A DNA stretch of 64,000 nt from JALSRK01 sp964461995 (GTDB lineage Bacteria > Acidobacteriota > Terriglobia > Bryobacterales > Bryobacteraceae). The DNA lies in contig CAYWXL010000018.1 of the NCBI GenBank assembly GCA_964461995.1, forward strand, positions 7,408 through 71,407, given 5' to 3'. The notes beneath the pieces are model-generated. The model worked only from the letters and a program-made list of their open reading frames with translations, was not told where the DNA came from and did no database searches. Position numbers and translations under genes: made by a program. Below, in pieces: positions 52,335-60,956 of the stretch (the first letter of the stretch is position 1; every line of letters starts with the position of its first letter).

Positions 52335-53324
52335 ATGAAACCACGAGTGTTTTCAGGAGTCCAACCATCCGGCAGCCTGCACATCGGCAACTATCTTGGC
52401 GCCCTCAAGAACTGGGTCAAGATCCAGGACGACTACGAATGCATTTATTGCATCGTCGATCTGCACGCCATTACCGTCTACCAGGACCCCGCCGAGCTCC
52501 GGGCCAGCATTGAGAGCCTGGCTGCACTGTTCCTGGCCGTCGGTATCGATCCCGCCAAGTCTTCCATTATGGTGCAGTCGGCGGTGTCCGGGCACGCCGA
52601 GTTGGCCTGGATGCTCACCTGCGTCACGCCGGTGGGCTGGCTCGAGCGCATGACGCAATACAAGGACAAGGCGGCCAAGCAGAAAACAGTCGGCGACGGC
52701 CTGCTCCAGTATCCGGTGCTCATGGCGGCTGACATTCTGCTTTACCAGGCCCAGGTGGTTCCGGTGGGCGAGGACCAGATGCAGCACCTGGAGCTGACGC
52801 GCGACATTGCCCAGCGCTTCAACTCCCTTTATGGCGAGACCTTCGTCGTGCCGGAAACCAAACTGCCCACCGTCGGCGCCCGTATCATGGGCCTCGACGA
52901 CCCCGAGACCAAGATGAGCAAGTCGGCCACCGGCGCCTACCACGCCGTCAACTTGCTGGACCCGCCGGAGCTGATCCGCAAGAAGATCATGCGGGCCAAG
53001 ACCGACACCCAGCCGGCGGTCGATTTCGACAACCTGGGTCCCGGTGTCGCCAACCTGCTCACTATTTTCCAGGCTTTCACCGAATGGCCTGACGAGAAGG
53101 TCCGGGCGCACTTCGCCGGCAAGCGTTACGGAGAGACGAAACAGGAAGTCGCCGAGGCCGTCATCGCCGGTCTGGAGCCGATCCAGAAGCGCTACCGCGA
53201 GATCTCGGCGGACCGTGCTTACGTGGCTGACGTGCTGGACCAGTGCGCCGCCCGCATCCGCCCCATCGCCGAGGAAACGGTGGAGCTGGTCAAGAAGCGC
53301 ATGGGCCTTTACACCCGGGCCTGA
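52335..53324 (+). CDS. trpS: Tryptophanyl-tRNA synthetase
   Basis: TrpRS charges tRNA-Trp. The 329-residue class I synthetase starts at ATG 52335 with MKPRVFSGVQPSGSLHIGNY, containing the HIGH-like motif (LHIGN). The KMSKS loop is present as TKMSKSATGAY (about 193-203). GEDQMQHLELTRDIA and the QYPVLMAADILLYQA block are family-typical. No Shine-Dalgarno sequence is seen before the ATG. It is divergent from the RumA-like gene, whose apparent 5' end overlaps this promoter region. Confidence 0.97.
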   Translation: MKPRVFSGVQPSGSLHIGNYLGALKNWVKIQDDYECIYCIVDLHAITVYQDPAELRASIESLAALFLAVGIDPAKSSIMVQSAVSGHAELAWMLTCVTPVGWLERMTQYKDKAAKQKTVGDGLLQYPVLMAADILLYQAQVVPVGEDQMQHLELTRDIAQRFNSLYGETFVVPETKLPTVGARIMGLDDPETKMSKSATGAYHAVNLLDPPELIRKKIMRAKTDTQPAVDFDNLGPGVANLLTIFQAFTEWPDEKVRAHFAGKRYGETKQEVAEAVIAGLEPIQKRYREISADRAYVADVLDQCAARIRPIAEETVELVKKRMGLYTRA

Positions 53325-53375
53325 GGTTTCCGCCGCGGTGGGCCCACACCGGCGCAACAAGCCGCGAGCCGAATC

Positions 53376-54731
53376 ATGGACGACACCGGGCAACAACGAA
53401 CCGTGAGCGAAGCGCGCCGCGACCGCGGTCCCGTCTCACTCACGGCCTACCGCCTGCTCCTCCAGCAGAACCGTAACTTCCGTCTCCTGTGGCTCGCCCA
53501 GATGGTCAGCGAGATCGGCGACTGGCTTTACTCGGTCGCTATCTACAGCCTGCTTCTCGACCTGACGGGCAGCGCCAAGGCCGTCGGGATTGCGGTCGTT
53601 CTCCAGGTGCTTCCCCAGTTCTTCATCGCCCCGGTCGCCGGCGTCATCAACGATCGCATCAGCCGGAAGAAGGTGATGATCTTCGCCGATATCGCCCGGG
53701 CCACGGTCGTCCTCGGAATGCTCGTGGCCAGTCAGTTCGCCAGCGTCTGGCCGATCTACCTCCTGCTGGTGCTCGAGAGTTTCATGTGGGGCTTCTTCGA
53801 GCCGGGGCGCAGCGCCGTCATCCCCGTCATCACTCGCAACCGCGAGGAGACGCTCGTCGCCAATGCCCTCGCCTCCACCACCTGGAGCTTCAACCTTGCG
53901 CTGGGGTCGTTCGTCGGCGGCCTCGTCGCCGTGGTCTTCGGCCGGAATACCGTTTTCGTCGTCAACTCGTGCACCTTCCTGATCTCCGCCCTCTTCCTCC
54001 GGGCGATGAACTTCACCGAGCCTCACCTGACCCACGCCCGTCCCCTCCAGCTCAAGGACCTGGCGGATTTCTCCCCCGTCATCGAAGGCTTCCGCTACGT
54101 CGCCAGCGACGCGCGCCTCTTCGCCACCCTGCTCGTCAAGGCCGGCCTCGGCTTCCTCGGCGCCCACTGGGTGATCCTGCCGGTCTTCGGCGAGCGGATC
54201 TTCCCGGTCGATCTGAGCCGCCTTGATCCCTCGCGCGCCGGCATGCTCGGCATGAGCCTCTTGATGGGGTCCCGCGGCATCGGAGCCCTGCTCGGCCCGC
54301 TCGTCGGCGGCCGCTGGGCCGGCAGCCGGACGGACCGCCTCCGCACCGGCATCACCTTCGGCTTCGTTTGCGTCGCCGTCGGCTATTCCGCCCTCAGCCT
54401 CGCCCCCGACATCTTCACCGCCATCCTCACCGTCATCCTCGCCCACGCCGGCGGCTCTGTCGTGTGGGTCTTCTCCACCACGCTGCTCCATTACCAGGCT
54501 GAGGACCGCTTTCGCGGCCGCGTCTTCTCGGCCGACTTCGCCTTCCTCGTCCTCACCATGGCTACCATCTCGTACGCTTCCGGCACCGCGGTGGACTTCG
54601 GCATCTCGGTCCGCGCCATCGCCCTCTTCACCGGGCTGCTGGCCGTCCTGCCCGCCGTGCTATGGGCGTCGTTCGGAATTCGCTTGTGGAGCCGCCGCGG
54701 AGTTTCGGGGCCGGATCACGTGGACCGCTGA
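53376..54731 (+). CDS. Major facilitator superfamily transporter
   Basis: The 451-residue protein has about twelve hydrophobic segments and the MFS-3/enterobactin-exporter-like pattern: NFRLLWLAQMVSEIGDWLYS near the N-terminus, then VINDRISRKKVMIFADIARA in the conserved 2-3 loop. The second half begins near residue 235 after a cytoplasmic segment. Such proteins often export drugs or siderophores; the substrate is unknown. It follows trpS by 51 bp and its 3' end overlaps the oppositely oriented kinase gene by 72 bp. Confidence 0.9.
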   Translation: MDDTGQQRTVSEARRDRGPVSLTAYRLLLQQNRNFRLLWLAQMVSEIGDWLYSVAIYSLLLDLTGSAKAVGIAVVLQVLPQFFIAPVAGVINDRISRKKVMIFADIARATVVLGMLVASQFASVWPIYLLLVLESFMWGFFEPGRSAVIPVITRNREETLVANALASTTWSFNLALGSFVGGLVAVVFGRNTVFVVNSCTFLISALFLRAMNFTEPHLTHARPLQLKDLADFSPVIEGFRYVASDARLFATLLVKAGLGFLGAHWVILPVFGERIFPVDLSRLDPSRAGMLGMSLLMGSRGIGALLGPLVGGRWAGSRTDRLRTGITFGFVCVAVGYSALSLAPDIFTAILTVILAHAGGSVVWVFSTTLLHYQAEDRFRGRVFSADFAFLVLTMATISYASGTAVDFGISVRAIALFTGLLAVLPAVLWASFGIRLWSRRGVSGPDHVDR

Positions 54732-55175
54732 GAACCCTTCCTCCACCGTCGGCGGGACTAGCTTCCTAGCCATCGCCTCGATCACTTCGTCCGGCACTAC
54801 CCGCTTCCGGCGCCGGTTGCGCTGCTTGCACACCTCAACCGGTACATCGAAAAAGATCGCCTCCACATCGCAGCCGTAGCGCTCGCCGATGTAGAGATAC
54901 GGCCGCCGCTCCGCCGGCGTCAGGTGAGTGGCGTCGATGTAGGTAACCGGCCGCCCGATCCGGATCCGTTGCCGCAGCAGGTAGCGGAGCGTCGCGAAGA
55001 CCGGGCCGTGCACCGTCTGGTCGTTCACGTCGTCGGCCAGCAGCAGGCGCATCAGGTCCGACGACAGCGCCGGCACGCCGAGCTTCCGGAAGTAGGTCGT
55101 CTTTCCCGATCCCGGCAACCCGACGGCGACCACGATCCGCTGCCGCCGCGCGGGCGGCCCTGGCATGCTCTCCAT
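54660..55175 (-). CDS. P-loop AAA-type kinase (polynucleotide kinase/zeta-like)
   Basis: This 171-residue protein has Walker A VVAVGLPGSGKTTYFRKLG, followed by the SSDLMRLLLADD segment and VTYIDATHLTPAERRPYLYI, typical of the AAA_33/polynucleotide-kinase group. FFDVPVEVCKQRNRRRKRVV is the lid region. Such proteins phosphorylate small molecules or RNA ends; no partner phosphatase or antitoxin is adjacent. The last 24 codons lie on the opposite strand of the MFS gene end, an unusual convergent overlap. fadA lies immediately downstream of the gene's start on the same strand, transcribed towards it. Confidence 0.8.
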   Translation of the reverse strand: MESMPGPPARRQRIVVAVGLPGSGKTTYFRKLGVPALSSDLMRLLLADDVNDQTVHGPVFATLRYLLRQRIRIGRPVTYIDATHLTPAERRPYLYIGERYGCDVEAIFFDVPVEVCKQRNRRRKRVVPDEVIEAMARKLVPPTVEEGFSAVHVIRPRNSAAAPQANSERRP

Positions 55176-55194
55176 CGCCCGTTACGTCAGCTCG

Positions 55195-56388
55195 TCACAT
55201 CAGCTCGAAAATCCCGGCTGCTCCCTGGCCGCCCCCCACGCACATGGTCACCATGCCGTAGCGCACGCCCCGCCGCTTCATCTCGTGCAGCAGTGTCGCC
55301 GTCAGTTTCGCCCCCGTGCATCCGAGCGGGTGCCCCAGGGCGATCGCCCCACCGTTGACGTTCACCTTCTCCGTGTCCAGGCCCGCCTTCCGGATCACCG
55401 CCAGCGCTTGCACCGCGAACGCTTCGTTCAGCTCGATCAACTCGATGTCGTCCAGCTTCAGCTCCGCCAGCGCCAGCGCCTTCGGGATTGCTACCACCGG
55501 TCCGATCCCCATGATCTCCGGCGGCACCCCGGCCACCGCGTAGCTCACCAACCGCGCCATCGGCTCCAGTCCCAGGTCTCGTGCCCGCCGCGCCGACATC
55601 ACTAGCGCCGCGGCGGCGCCGTCGCTCATTTGCGACGAATTGCCGGCCGTCACCGTCCCCTGGGCGTGGAAGACCGGCCGCAGTTTCGCCAGCGCCTCCA
55701 ACGACGTATCCGGTCGCGGCCCCTCGTCTTTCATTACCACTGTGTAGCGGTTCCGGGGCCGCCCCTCCTCGAGCGCCGTCACCGATGTGGTCACCGGCAC
55801 GATCTCTTCGTCGAAGCGTCCCTCACCCTGCGCCTGCAGGGCCTTCTGGTGGCTCCGCAGCGCGAACTCGTCCTGCTCCTCGCGGCTGATCGAGAACCGC
55901 CGCTGCAGGTTCTCCGCCGTCAGGCCCATGCTGAGGTACAGGCCCGGATGCTCTTCGACCAGTTTCGGGTTTGGAGCGAAATTGTAGCCGAACATCGGCA
56001 GCAGGCTCATCGACTCCGTTCCCCCGGCGATCAAAATTTGCCCGCTGCCGGACAGGATCCGCTCGGCCGCCATGGCGATCGCCTGCAGGCCCGAGGCGCA
56101 GAAGCGGTTGATCGTGATCCCCGGTACGATGTCGGGCAGCCCGGCGCGCAGCGCCGCCACCCGCGCTACGTTGTATCCGGCTTCCGCCTCCGGCATCGAA
56201 CATCCCAGAATCACGTCGTCGATCTCTTCCACCGGCACTTCCGGGTACCGGCCGATGAGCGCCTCGATCACCGCCGCGGCCAGCTCGTCCGGCCTCTCAT
56301 GCCGGAGCTTGCCCCGTGGGGCTCGGCCCACCGGCGTGCGCAGGCAGTCGATGATGACGGCGTCGGTAACGGCGGTTCTCACTGTCAT
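55195..56388 (-). CDS. fadA: Acetyl-CoA acyltransferase (thiolase)
   Basis: Thiolase performs the last step of beta-oxidation, cleaving 3-ketoacyl-CoA. The 397-residue protein starts at ATG 56388 after GGAGAAG. The nucleophilic cysteine is Cys97 (INRFCASGLQA). The C-terminal sites are NVNGGAIALGHPLGCTGAK (His) and MVTMCVGGGQGAAG (second Cys). It lies 20 bp downstream of the multifunctional fadB-like gene and is surely co-transcribed with it. A longer upstream reading overlaps fadB and is not supported. Confidence 0.95.
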   Translation of the reverse strand: MTVRTAVTDAVIIDCLRTPVGRAPRGKLRHERPDELAAAVIEALIGRYPEVPVEEIDDVILGCSMPEAEAGYNVARVAALRAGLPDIVPGITINRFCASGLQAIAMAAERILSGSGQILIAGGTESMSLLPMFGYNFAPNPKLVEEHPGLYLSMGLTAENLQRRFSISREEQDEFALRSHQKALQAQGEGRFDEEIVPVTTSVTALEEGRPRNRYTVVMKDEGPRPDTSLEALAKLRPVFHAQGTVTAGNSSQMSDGAAAALVMSARRARDLGLEPMARLVSYAVAGVPPEIMGIGPVVAIPKALALAELKLDDIELIELNEAFAVQALAVIRKAGLDTEKVNVNGGAIALGHPLGCTGAKLTATLLHEMKRRGVRYGMVTMCVGGGQGAAGIFELM

Positions 56389-56408
56389 GGCTGTTTCTTC
56401 TCCTCGCG

Positions 56409-58739
56409 CTAGTTCCGCAGCGGCTTCCCGGTCCGCAGCATGTGCTCGATCCGCTCCTGCGCGGCTTTCATGCCGCACAGGCTGAGAAATGCCTCGCGCT
56501 CCAGCTCGAGCAGGTACTCCTCGGGCACGGCCTGCTTGCCGGTCAGCCGTCCGCCGGTCAGCACGTGCGCCAGCTTTTCGACGATCGCCAGGTCGAACTC
56601 TGTGATCTTGCCCGCCTCGTGCGCCAGCCACGCCTTCAGCCTCAGCTTCGCGTAGCCGGCTTCGCCTTCGACTTCGATGGTCTCGCCCGGAGCCCGCGGC
56701 GCATAGTCCTCGGCCAGCAGGACAGCCACCCGCTTCGCGTCGGCCACCAGGCGTTCCGGATTCATCGTGATCCGGCTGCAGGGGCCCAGCAGCCCCAGCT
56801 CTTTCGCGTGCGCCGCCGAGCTGGACATCACCGCCCGGCTAATCAGTTTGAATGCCTCCTCGGCGTCCCCCAGGTTCGCCAGCAGTTGCTTCGTCCCACC
56901 GCCCGCCGGAATCAGGCCGACATTCACCTCCACCAGCCCCATCGAAAGCTCGGCGCCCGCCTGTACGGCCGCGGCGTGCAGGACCACTTCGCAACCGCCG
57001 CCCAGCGTGTAGCCGAAAGGCGCGGCCACCACCGGCACGCCAGCGTACTTCAGGTCCAAATTCAGTCGCTGGAACTCTTTCAGGAATTCCTCAATCCGGC
57101 CGAACTGGCCTTCCCGCGCCGCCGTGAGGAAGAACGACAGGTCCGCCCCGGCGCTGAAATGCTGTCCCTGGTTGGCGATCACCAGGGCCCGGAAGTTCCG
57201 CTCGGCTTCCTCGAGTCCCCGGCGTAGCGTTCGGAGCGACCCCTCGTTCAGCACGTTCATCTTCGAGTGGAACTCGACGCACAGGACGCCGTTGCCCAGA
57301 TCCACGAGCGACGCCGCTGTGCTCTCCTCGACCACCGCCCCAGCCCGCTTCAGCGCGGGCAGCTCGAGGATCCCTGCCCGGTCCTCGAGCTCCGCGTACC
57401 GCCCGGCGGCCAGATCGAAGTACTCCTTCCGCGGTGCGCCTTCGCCGGCCGCCTCGCGATAGAACGACGTCGCCCCTTTGGCGAGCATTCGCTCCACATT
57501 CTCCGGGAGCCGCCGCCCCTCGGCCTGCATCCGCCGCGCCGTCTGTTCAAAGCCCAGCGCGTCCCACATCTCGAACGGGCCCAATGTGAAGGCGTAGCCC
57601 CACCGCATCGCCCGGTCGATCTCCACGATGCGATCCGATATCTCCGGGACGCGCTCGGCCGAGTAAATGAACAGGTCGGCCAACAACCGCCGCAGGAACT
57701 TCCCGGCCCGGTCGTCGGCGGTCACCAAGCGCCGCAGCCGTGCCGGCAGGTCCGCAATTGCCTTGGCTTCATCGACGGATGTGAAGCTCGGCTCCCGCCG
57801 CTCCCGGTAGCTGAAACTCTTCAGATCGATCACCTCGATCACCCGCTTGCCGTCCTGCTCCACCCGCCGGTAAAAGCCTTGCCCCGTCTTCTCGCCCAGC
57901 CAGCCGCGCTCCAGCATCTCCGCCGCGAAATCAGGGAGCACGAAACGGTCCCGCCACGGGTCGCTCTCGTTCGCCGCCAGGTTATCCAGCACCGCCTTCC
58001 ACACGTCGAGACCAATAATGTCCAGCAGCCGGAAACTCGCGCTCTTCGGCAGCCCGATGAGCGGGCCCGTCAGCAGATCTGCTTCTTCCACCGTGAAGCC
58101 TTCCTCCGCCGCCAGCTTGTGCACCGTGGCCCCGAAGAACCCGCCGATCCGGTTGGCGATGAAGTTCGGCGTGTCTTTCGCTGGCACTACTCCCTTGCCC
58201 AGCCTCCGGTCGCAGAAAGTCGCTGCAGTGAGCAGGACGTCCTCGGCCGTCTCCGGCCCCGGGATCAGCTCCACCAGGTGCAGGTACCGCGGCGGGTTGA
58301 AGAAATGCGTTCCCAGAAAGCGCTTCCGGAACTCCGGCGCGAAACCCTCGCAAATCGCGCGGATCGGGATACCGCTCGTGTTCGTGGAGAGGATCGCCGC
58401 TCGCTCCACATGCGCCTCGACTTTCTTCCACAGTGCCCGTTTCGCTTCCAGGTCCTCGATGATGGCTTCGATCACCCAGTCGCACTCGCCCACCTTGGCC
58501 AGATCGTCATCGAAGTTGCCGGTGGTGACCAGCCTCCGGGCCGAGTCCGTGAAGAAGGCCGGCGGCCGCTGCTTCGACGCCGCCTCCAAGCCTTTCTTGG
58601 CGGTGGCGCTGCGATCCGCGTCACCGGGCGTAGCCAGATCCAGCAGCAGCGCCGGCACCCCCGCATTGGCGAAGTGGGCGGCGATCCGCGAGCCCATCGT
58701 TCCAGCTCCCAGGACGGCGACACGGCGGATGTTCTTCAT
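56409..58739 (-). CDS. fadB: Fatty acid oxidation multifunctional protein (3-hydroxyacyl-CoA dehydrogenase/enoyl-CoA hydratase)
   Basis: The 776-residue protein combines two beta-oxidation steps. The dehydrogenase part comes first (RRVAVLGAGTMGSRIAAHFA; STNTSGIPI; GTHFFNPPRYLHLVELIPGP, the catalytic His region). The enoyl-CoA hydratase part follows (about 480-690: ANQGQHFSAGADLSFFL, AAPFGYTLGGGCEVVLHAAA, MGLVEVNVGLIPAGGGTKQL). This order is the reverse of E. coli FadB and is typical of FadN-type proteins in Bacillus and many other phyla. fadA follows 20 bp downstream. Confidence 0.95.
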   Translation of the reverse strand: MKNIRRVAVLGAGTMGSRIAAHFANAGVPALLLDLATPGDADRSATAKKGLEAASKQRPPAFFTDSARRLVTTGNFDDDLAKVGECDWVIEAIIEDLEAKRALWKKVEAHVERAAILSTNTSGIPIRAICEGFAPEFRKRFLGTHFFNPPRYLHLVELIPGPETAEDVLLTAATFCDRRLGKGVVPAKDTPNFIANRIGGFFGATVHKLAAEEGFTVEEADLLTGPLIGLPKSASFRLLDIIGLDVWKAVLDNLAANESDPWRDRFVLPDFAAEMLERGWLGEKTGQGFYRRVEQDGKRVIEVIDLKSFSYRERREPSFTSVDEAKAIADLPARLRRLVTADDRAGKFLRRLLADLFIYSAERVPEISDRIVEIDRAMRWGYAFTLGPFEMWDALGFEQTARRMQAEGRRLPENVERMLAKGATSFYREAAGEGAPRKEYFDLAAGRYAELEDRAGILELPALKRAGAVVEESTAASLVDLGNGVLCVEFHSKMNVLNEGSLRTLRRGLEEAERNFRALVIANQGQHFSAGADLSFFLTAAREGQFGRIEEFLKEFQRLNLDLKYAGVPVVAAPFGYTLGGGCEVVLHAAAVQAGAELSMGLVEVNVGLIPAGGGTKQLLANLGDAEEAFKLISRAVMSSSAAHAKELGLLGPCSRITMNPERLVADAKRVAVLLAEDYAPRAPGETIEVEGEAGYAKLRLKAWLAHEAGKITEFDLAIVEKLAHVLTGGRLTGKQAVPEEYLLELEREAFLSLCGMKAAQERIEHMLRTGKPLRN

Positions 58740-58866
58740 GGTTACTCTTTCCCAACTGGGAGTTTAGCGAAAAACGCGATTGCGCGGCGCTGACGGAGCC
58801 TGTTTCGCATGGTCGGCCGCCGTTGGCCGCCGTGACCCGCCGCGGCTATCATGGAGATTGACGCTC

Positions 58867-59925
58867 ATGGAATCCGGCGGGAGCCCGAGGGCAAGGCGTA
58901 GGGTTCCATCCTGGCTCTTCCCGGCGCTTGGTTACGCAGTTTCCATCGCTTGCCTGATCTGGGTCTACTACGGCTTCGACTGGCGGGAACAACTACCCAA
59001 GCTGCTGGCCACCGATTGGAAACTCATCGCGCTTGCCGTCGCCACTGACGTTTGTGTCTACGTCATCCAGGGATGGCGCTGGAGTCTGGTGCTCCGGCCC
59101 GTAGGCCGGGTTTCTGTCCTCCGCAGCGTCCAGGCCGTCTACATTGGACTGTTCGCCAACGAGGTTCTTCCCCTCCGCAGCGGCGAGGTGATCCGCTGCT
59201 ATCTCCAGGCTCGCTGGCACCGGATCCCCTTGTCGGTCACCATATCGAGCGCGGTCATCGAGCGCTTTCTCGACGGAGCCTGGCTCGTGCTCGGCTTTTA
59301 CATGATCGCCCGCTATATCGAGCTGCCCGGCTACCTCGAAGCGGGAGCGCGGATCCTCACCGGCATCCTCGCGGTCCTGGCTGTCTTCCTCGTCCTCGCG
59401 GTAATGCACAAGAAGCGCGTGCAAGCGGCGGTGAGAAAGCGTGGCTGGGCGGAGGTGCTCCATCACATTGTAGACGGCGCGCACGACATGGGCCGGTCCC
59501 CCTCGTTTGTGCTTGCCGCCCTTGTCAGCCTGGTCTACCTGACAATCCAGGTGGTTCCCATCTGGGCGCTGGCTAAAGGTTACGGCCTCGATCTGCCCCT
59601 GGTCGCCGCCGCCGTCGTCTTGGTCGTGCTCCGCCTGGGCAGCATACCTCCGCAAGCGCCGAGCAACGTCGGGGCGTTTCAATTCTTCACCATCCTGGGT
59701 GTCGAGCTGTTCGGCGTGGCTCGCTCGGAGGCCACTGGATTCGCCACTCTCCTTTTCGCCGTGGTCACCGTCCCGTTGTGGCTGGGTGGCTTCATCGCCT
59801 TGCTCGCTACCCGCATGCGCCTGACTGACATTCACCAGGACGCTCATACGCAGATGCGCAACTCATCCGCCGCCCGCGAGGCCAGTCGGCTCGGTTCGCT
59901 TCCCCCGCAGGCTCCTTCCGAATGA
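58867..59925 (+). CDS. Flippase-like membrane protein (UPF0104/LPG-synthase TM family)
   Basis: This 352-residue polytopic protein has about eight hydrophobic segments, starting SWLFPALGYAVSIACLIWVY. Its RSVQAVYIGLFANEVLPLRS-GE and SAVIERFLDGAWLVLGFY segments are the hallmark of the lysylphosphatidylglycerol synthase transmembrane/AglD-like family. Later, PPQAPSNVGAFQFFTILGVE matches the conserved P-x-x-x-G block. Members move or modify lipids or lipid-linked sugars; substrate unknown. The start at 58867 is the first in-frame ATG near a GGAG, after the divergent fadB promoter region. Confidence 0.85.
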   Translation: MESGGSPRARRRVPSWLFPALGYAVSIACLIWVYYGFDWREQLPKLLATDWKLIALAVATDVCVYVIQGWRWSLVLRPVGRVSVLRSVQAVYIGLFANEVLPLRSGEVIRCYLQARWHRIPLSVTISSAVIERFLDGAWLVLGFYMIARYIELPGYLEAGARILTGILAVLAVFLVLAVMHKKRVQAAVRKRGWAEVLHHIVDGAHDMGRSPSFVLAALVSLVYLTIQVVPIWALAKGYGLDLPLVAAAVVLVVLRLGSIPPQAPSNVGAFQFFTILGVELFGVARSEATGFATLLFAVVTVPLWLGGFIALLATRMRLTDIHQDAHTQMRNSSAAREASRLGSLPPQAPSE

Positions 59926-60095
59926 TCGCTGCGCCGCGCGAGTCGTCCGCCGGGATCTCCCGCCCGCGCTTGGCCGCCGGTGAACCGCGAGCCCCTGACA
60001 AGCCATATAATGCCTTGAGGAGATCCGCTCCGCATCCCCCGCGCCGGTTCCCGCCAGGGCCGCCGCGGCAAGCAAGAACAGGAAAGGTGGTCAAC

Positions 60096-60956
60096 ATGTT
60101 CCGATTCGTGATTCTCGTGCTGTTGGGCGTTGCGTCTTTGTGGGCGCAGGACGGTAAATTGAGATTTATCGCCTTTGGGGCGCACCCGGACGACTGCGAC
60201 ATCCGCTTCGGCGGCACTGCAGTGAAGCTCGCCAAGGCGGGCCATCTCGTCAAGTTCGTTTCGGTGACCAACGGCGACGCCGGACACCACGAGATGGGCG
60301 GCGGCATCCTCGCCCAGCGCCGCTACAAGGAGACGCAAGAATCCGCCCGGCGGCTGGGCATTGCCGAATATGAGGTCTTCGACAACCACGACGGCGAATT
60401 GTTGCCGACATTGGAGGTTCGCAAGCAGATCATCCGCGCCATTCGGGAATGGAAGGCCGACGTCGTTCTCGCTCCCCGGCCGAACGACTACCACCCCGAT
60501 CACCGCTACACCGGCGTCCTCGTCCAGGATGCCGCCTACATGGTCGTCGTGCCGAATATCGTCTCCGACACTCCCGCCCTGCGGAAGAACCCCATCTTCA
60601 TGTACTACATGGACCGTTTCCAGAAGCCGGCCCCCTTCCGCCCCGACATCGTCGTTGCCATCGACGACGTCTGGGAAACGAAAGTAGACGCCCTCGACGC
60701 CCATGTCTCCCAGGTCTACGAATGGCTTCCTTGGGTGGCCGGCGTGCTCAGCCAGGTGCCGAAGGATCCCGCCGCGCGCCGGAAGTGGCTGGCCGAGAAA
60801 CGCAAGCCCCGGATGACCGACGCCATCCGCAAGGCCCTCGAGCGCCGCTATGGGGCCGAGCGCGCCAAACAGGTGCAGTATTACGAAGCCTTCGAGCTTT
60901 GTGAATACGGCCGCCAGCCGAGCTGGGAAGAGCTGGACAAGATCTTTCCCAAGTGA
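60096..60956 (+). CDS. PIG-L family deacetylase, exported
   Basis: The 286-residue product starts at ATG 60096 after GGAAAGG with a signal peptide (MFRFVILVLLGVASLWAQ). The zinc-binding, LmbE-like sites are AFGAHPDDCDI and DYHPDHRYTG (His-Pro-Asp-His). Members remove N-acetyl groups from glycans or small glycosides such as GlcNAc-inositol derivatives. Its stop codon overlaps the selA start (TGATG), so translation is coupled, an unexpected pairing of an exported deacetylase with a tRNA enzyme. TATAAT at 60006-60011 may serve as its -10. Confidence 0.9.
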   Translation: MFRFVILVLLGVASLWAQDGKLRFIAFGAHPDDCDIRFGGTAVKLAKAGHLVKFVSVTNGDAGHHEMGGGILAQRRYKETQESARRLGIAEYEVFDNHDGELLPTLEVRKQIIRAIREWKADVVLAPRPNDYHPDHRYTGVLVQDAAYMVVVPNIVSDTPALRKNPIFMYYMDRFQKPAPFRPDIVVAIDDVWETKVDALDAHVSQVYEWLPWVAGVLSQVPKDPAARRKWLAEKRKPRMTDAIRKALERRYGAERAKQVQYYEAFELCEYGRQPSWEELDKIFPK

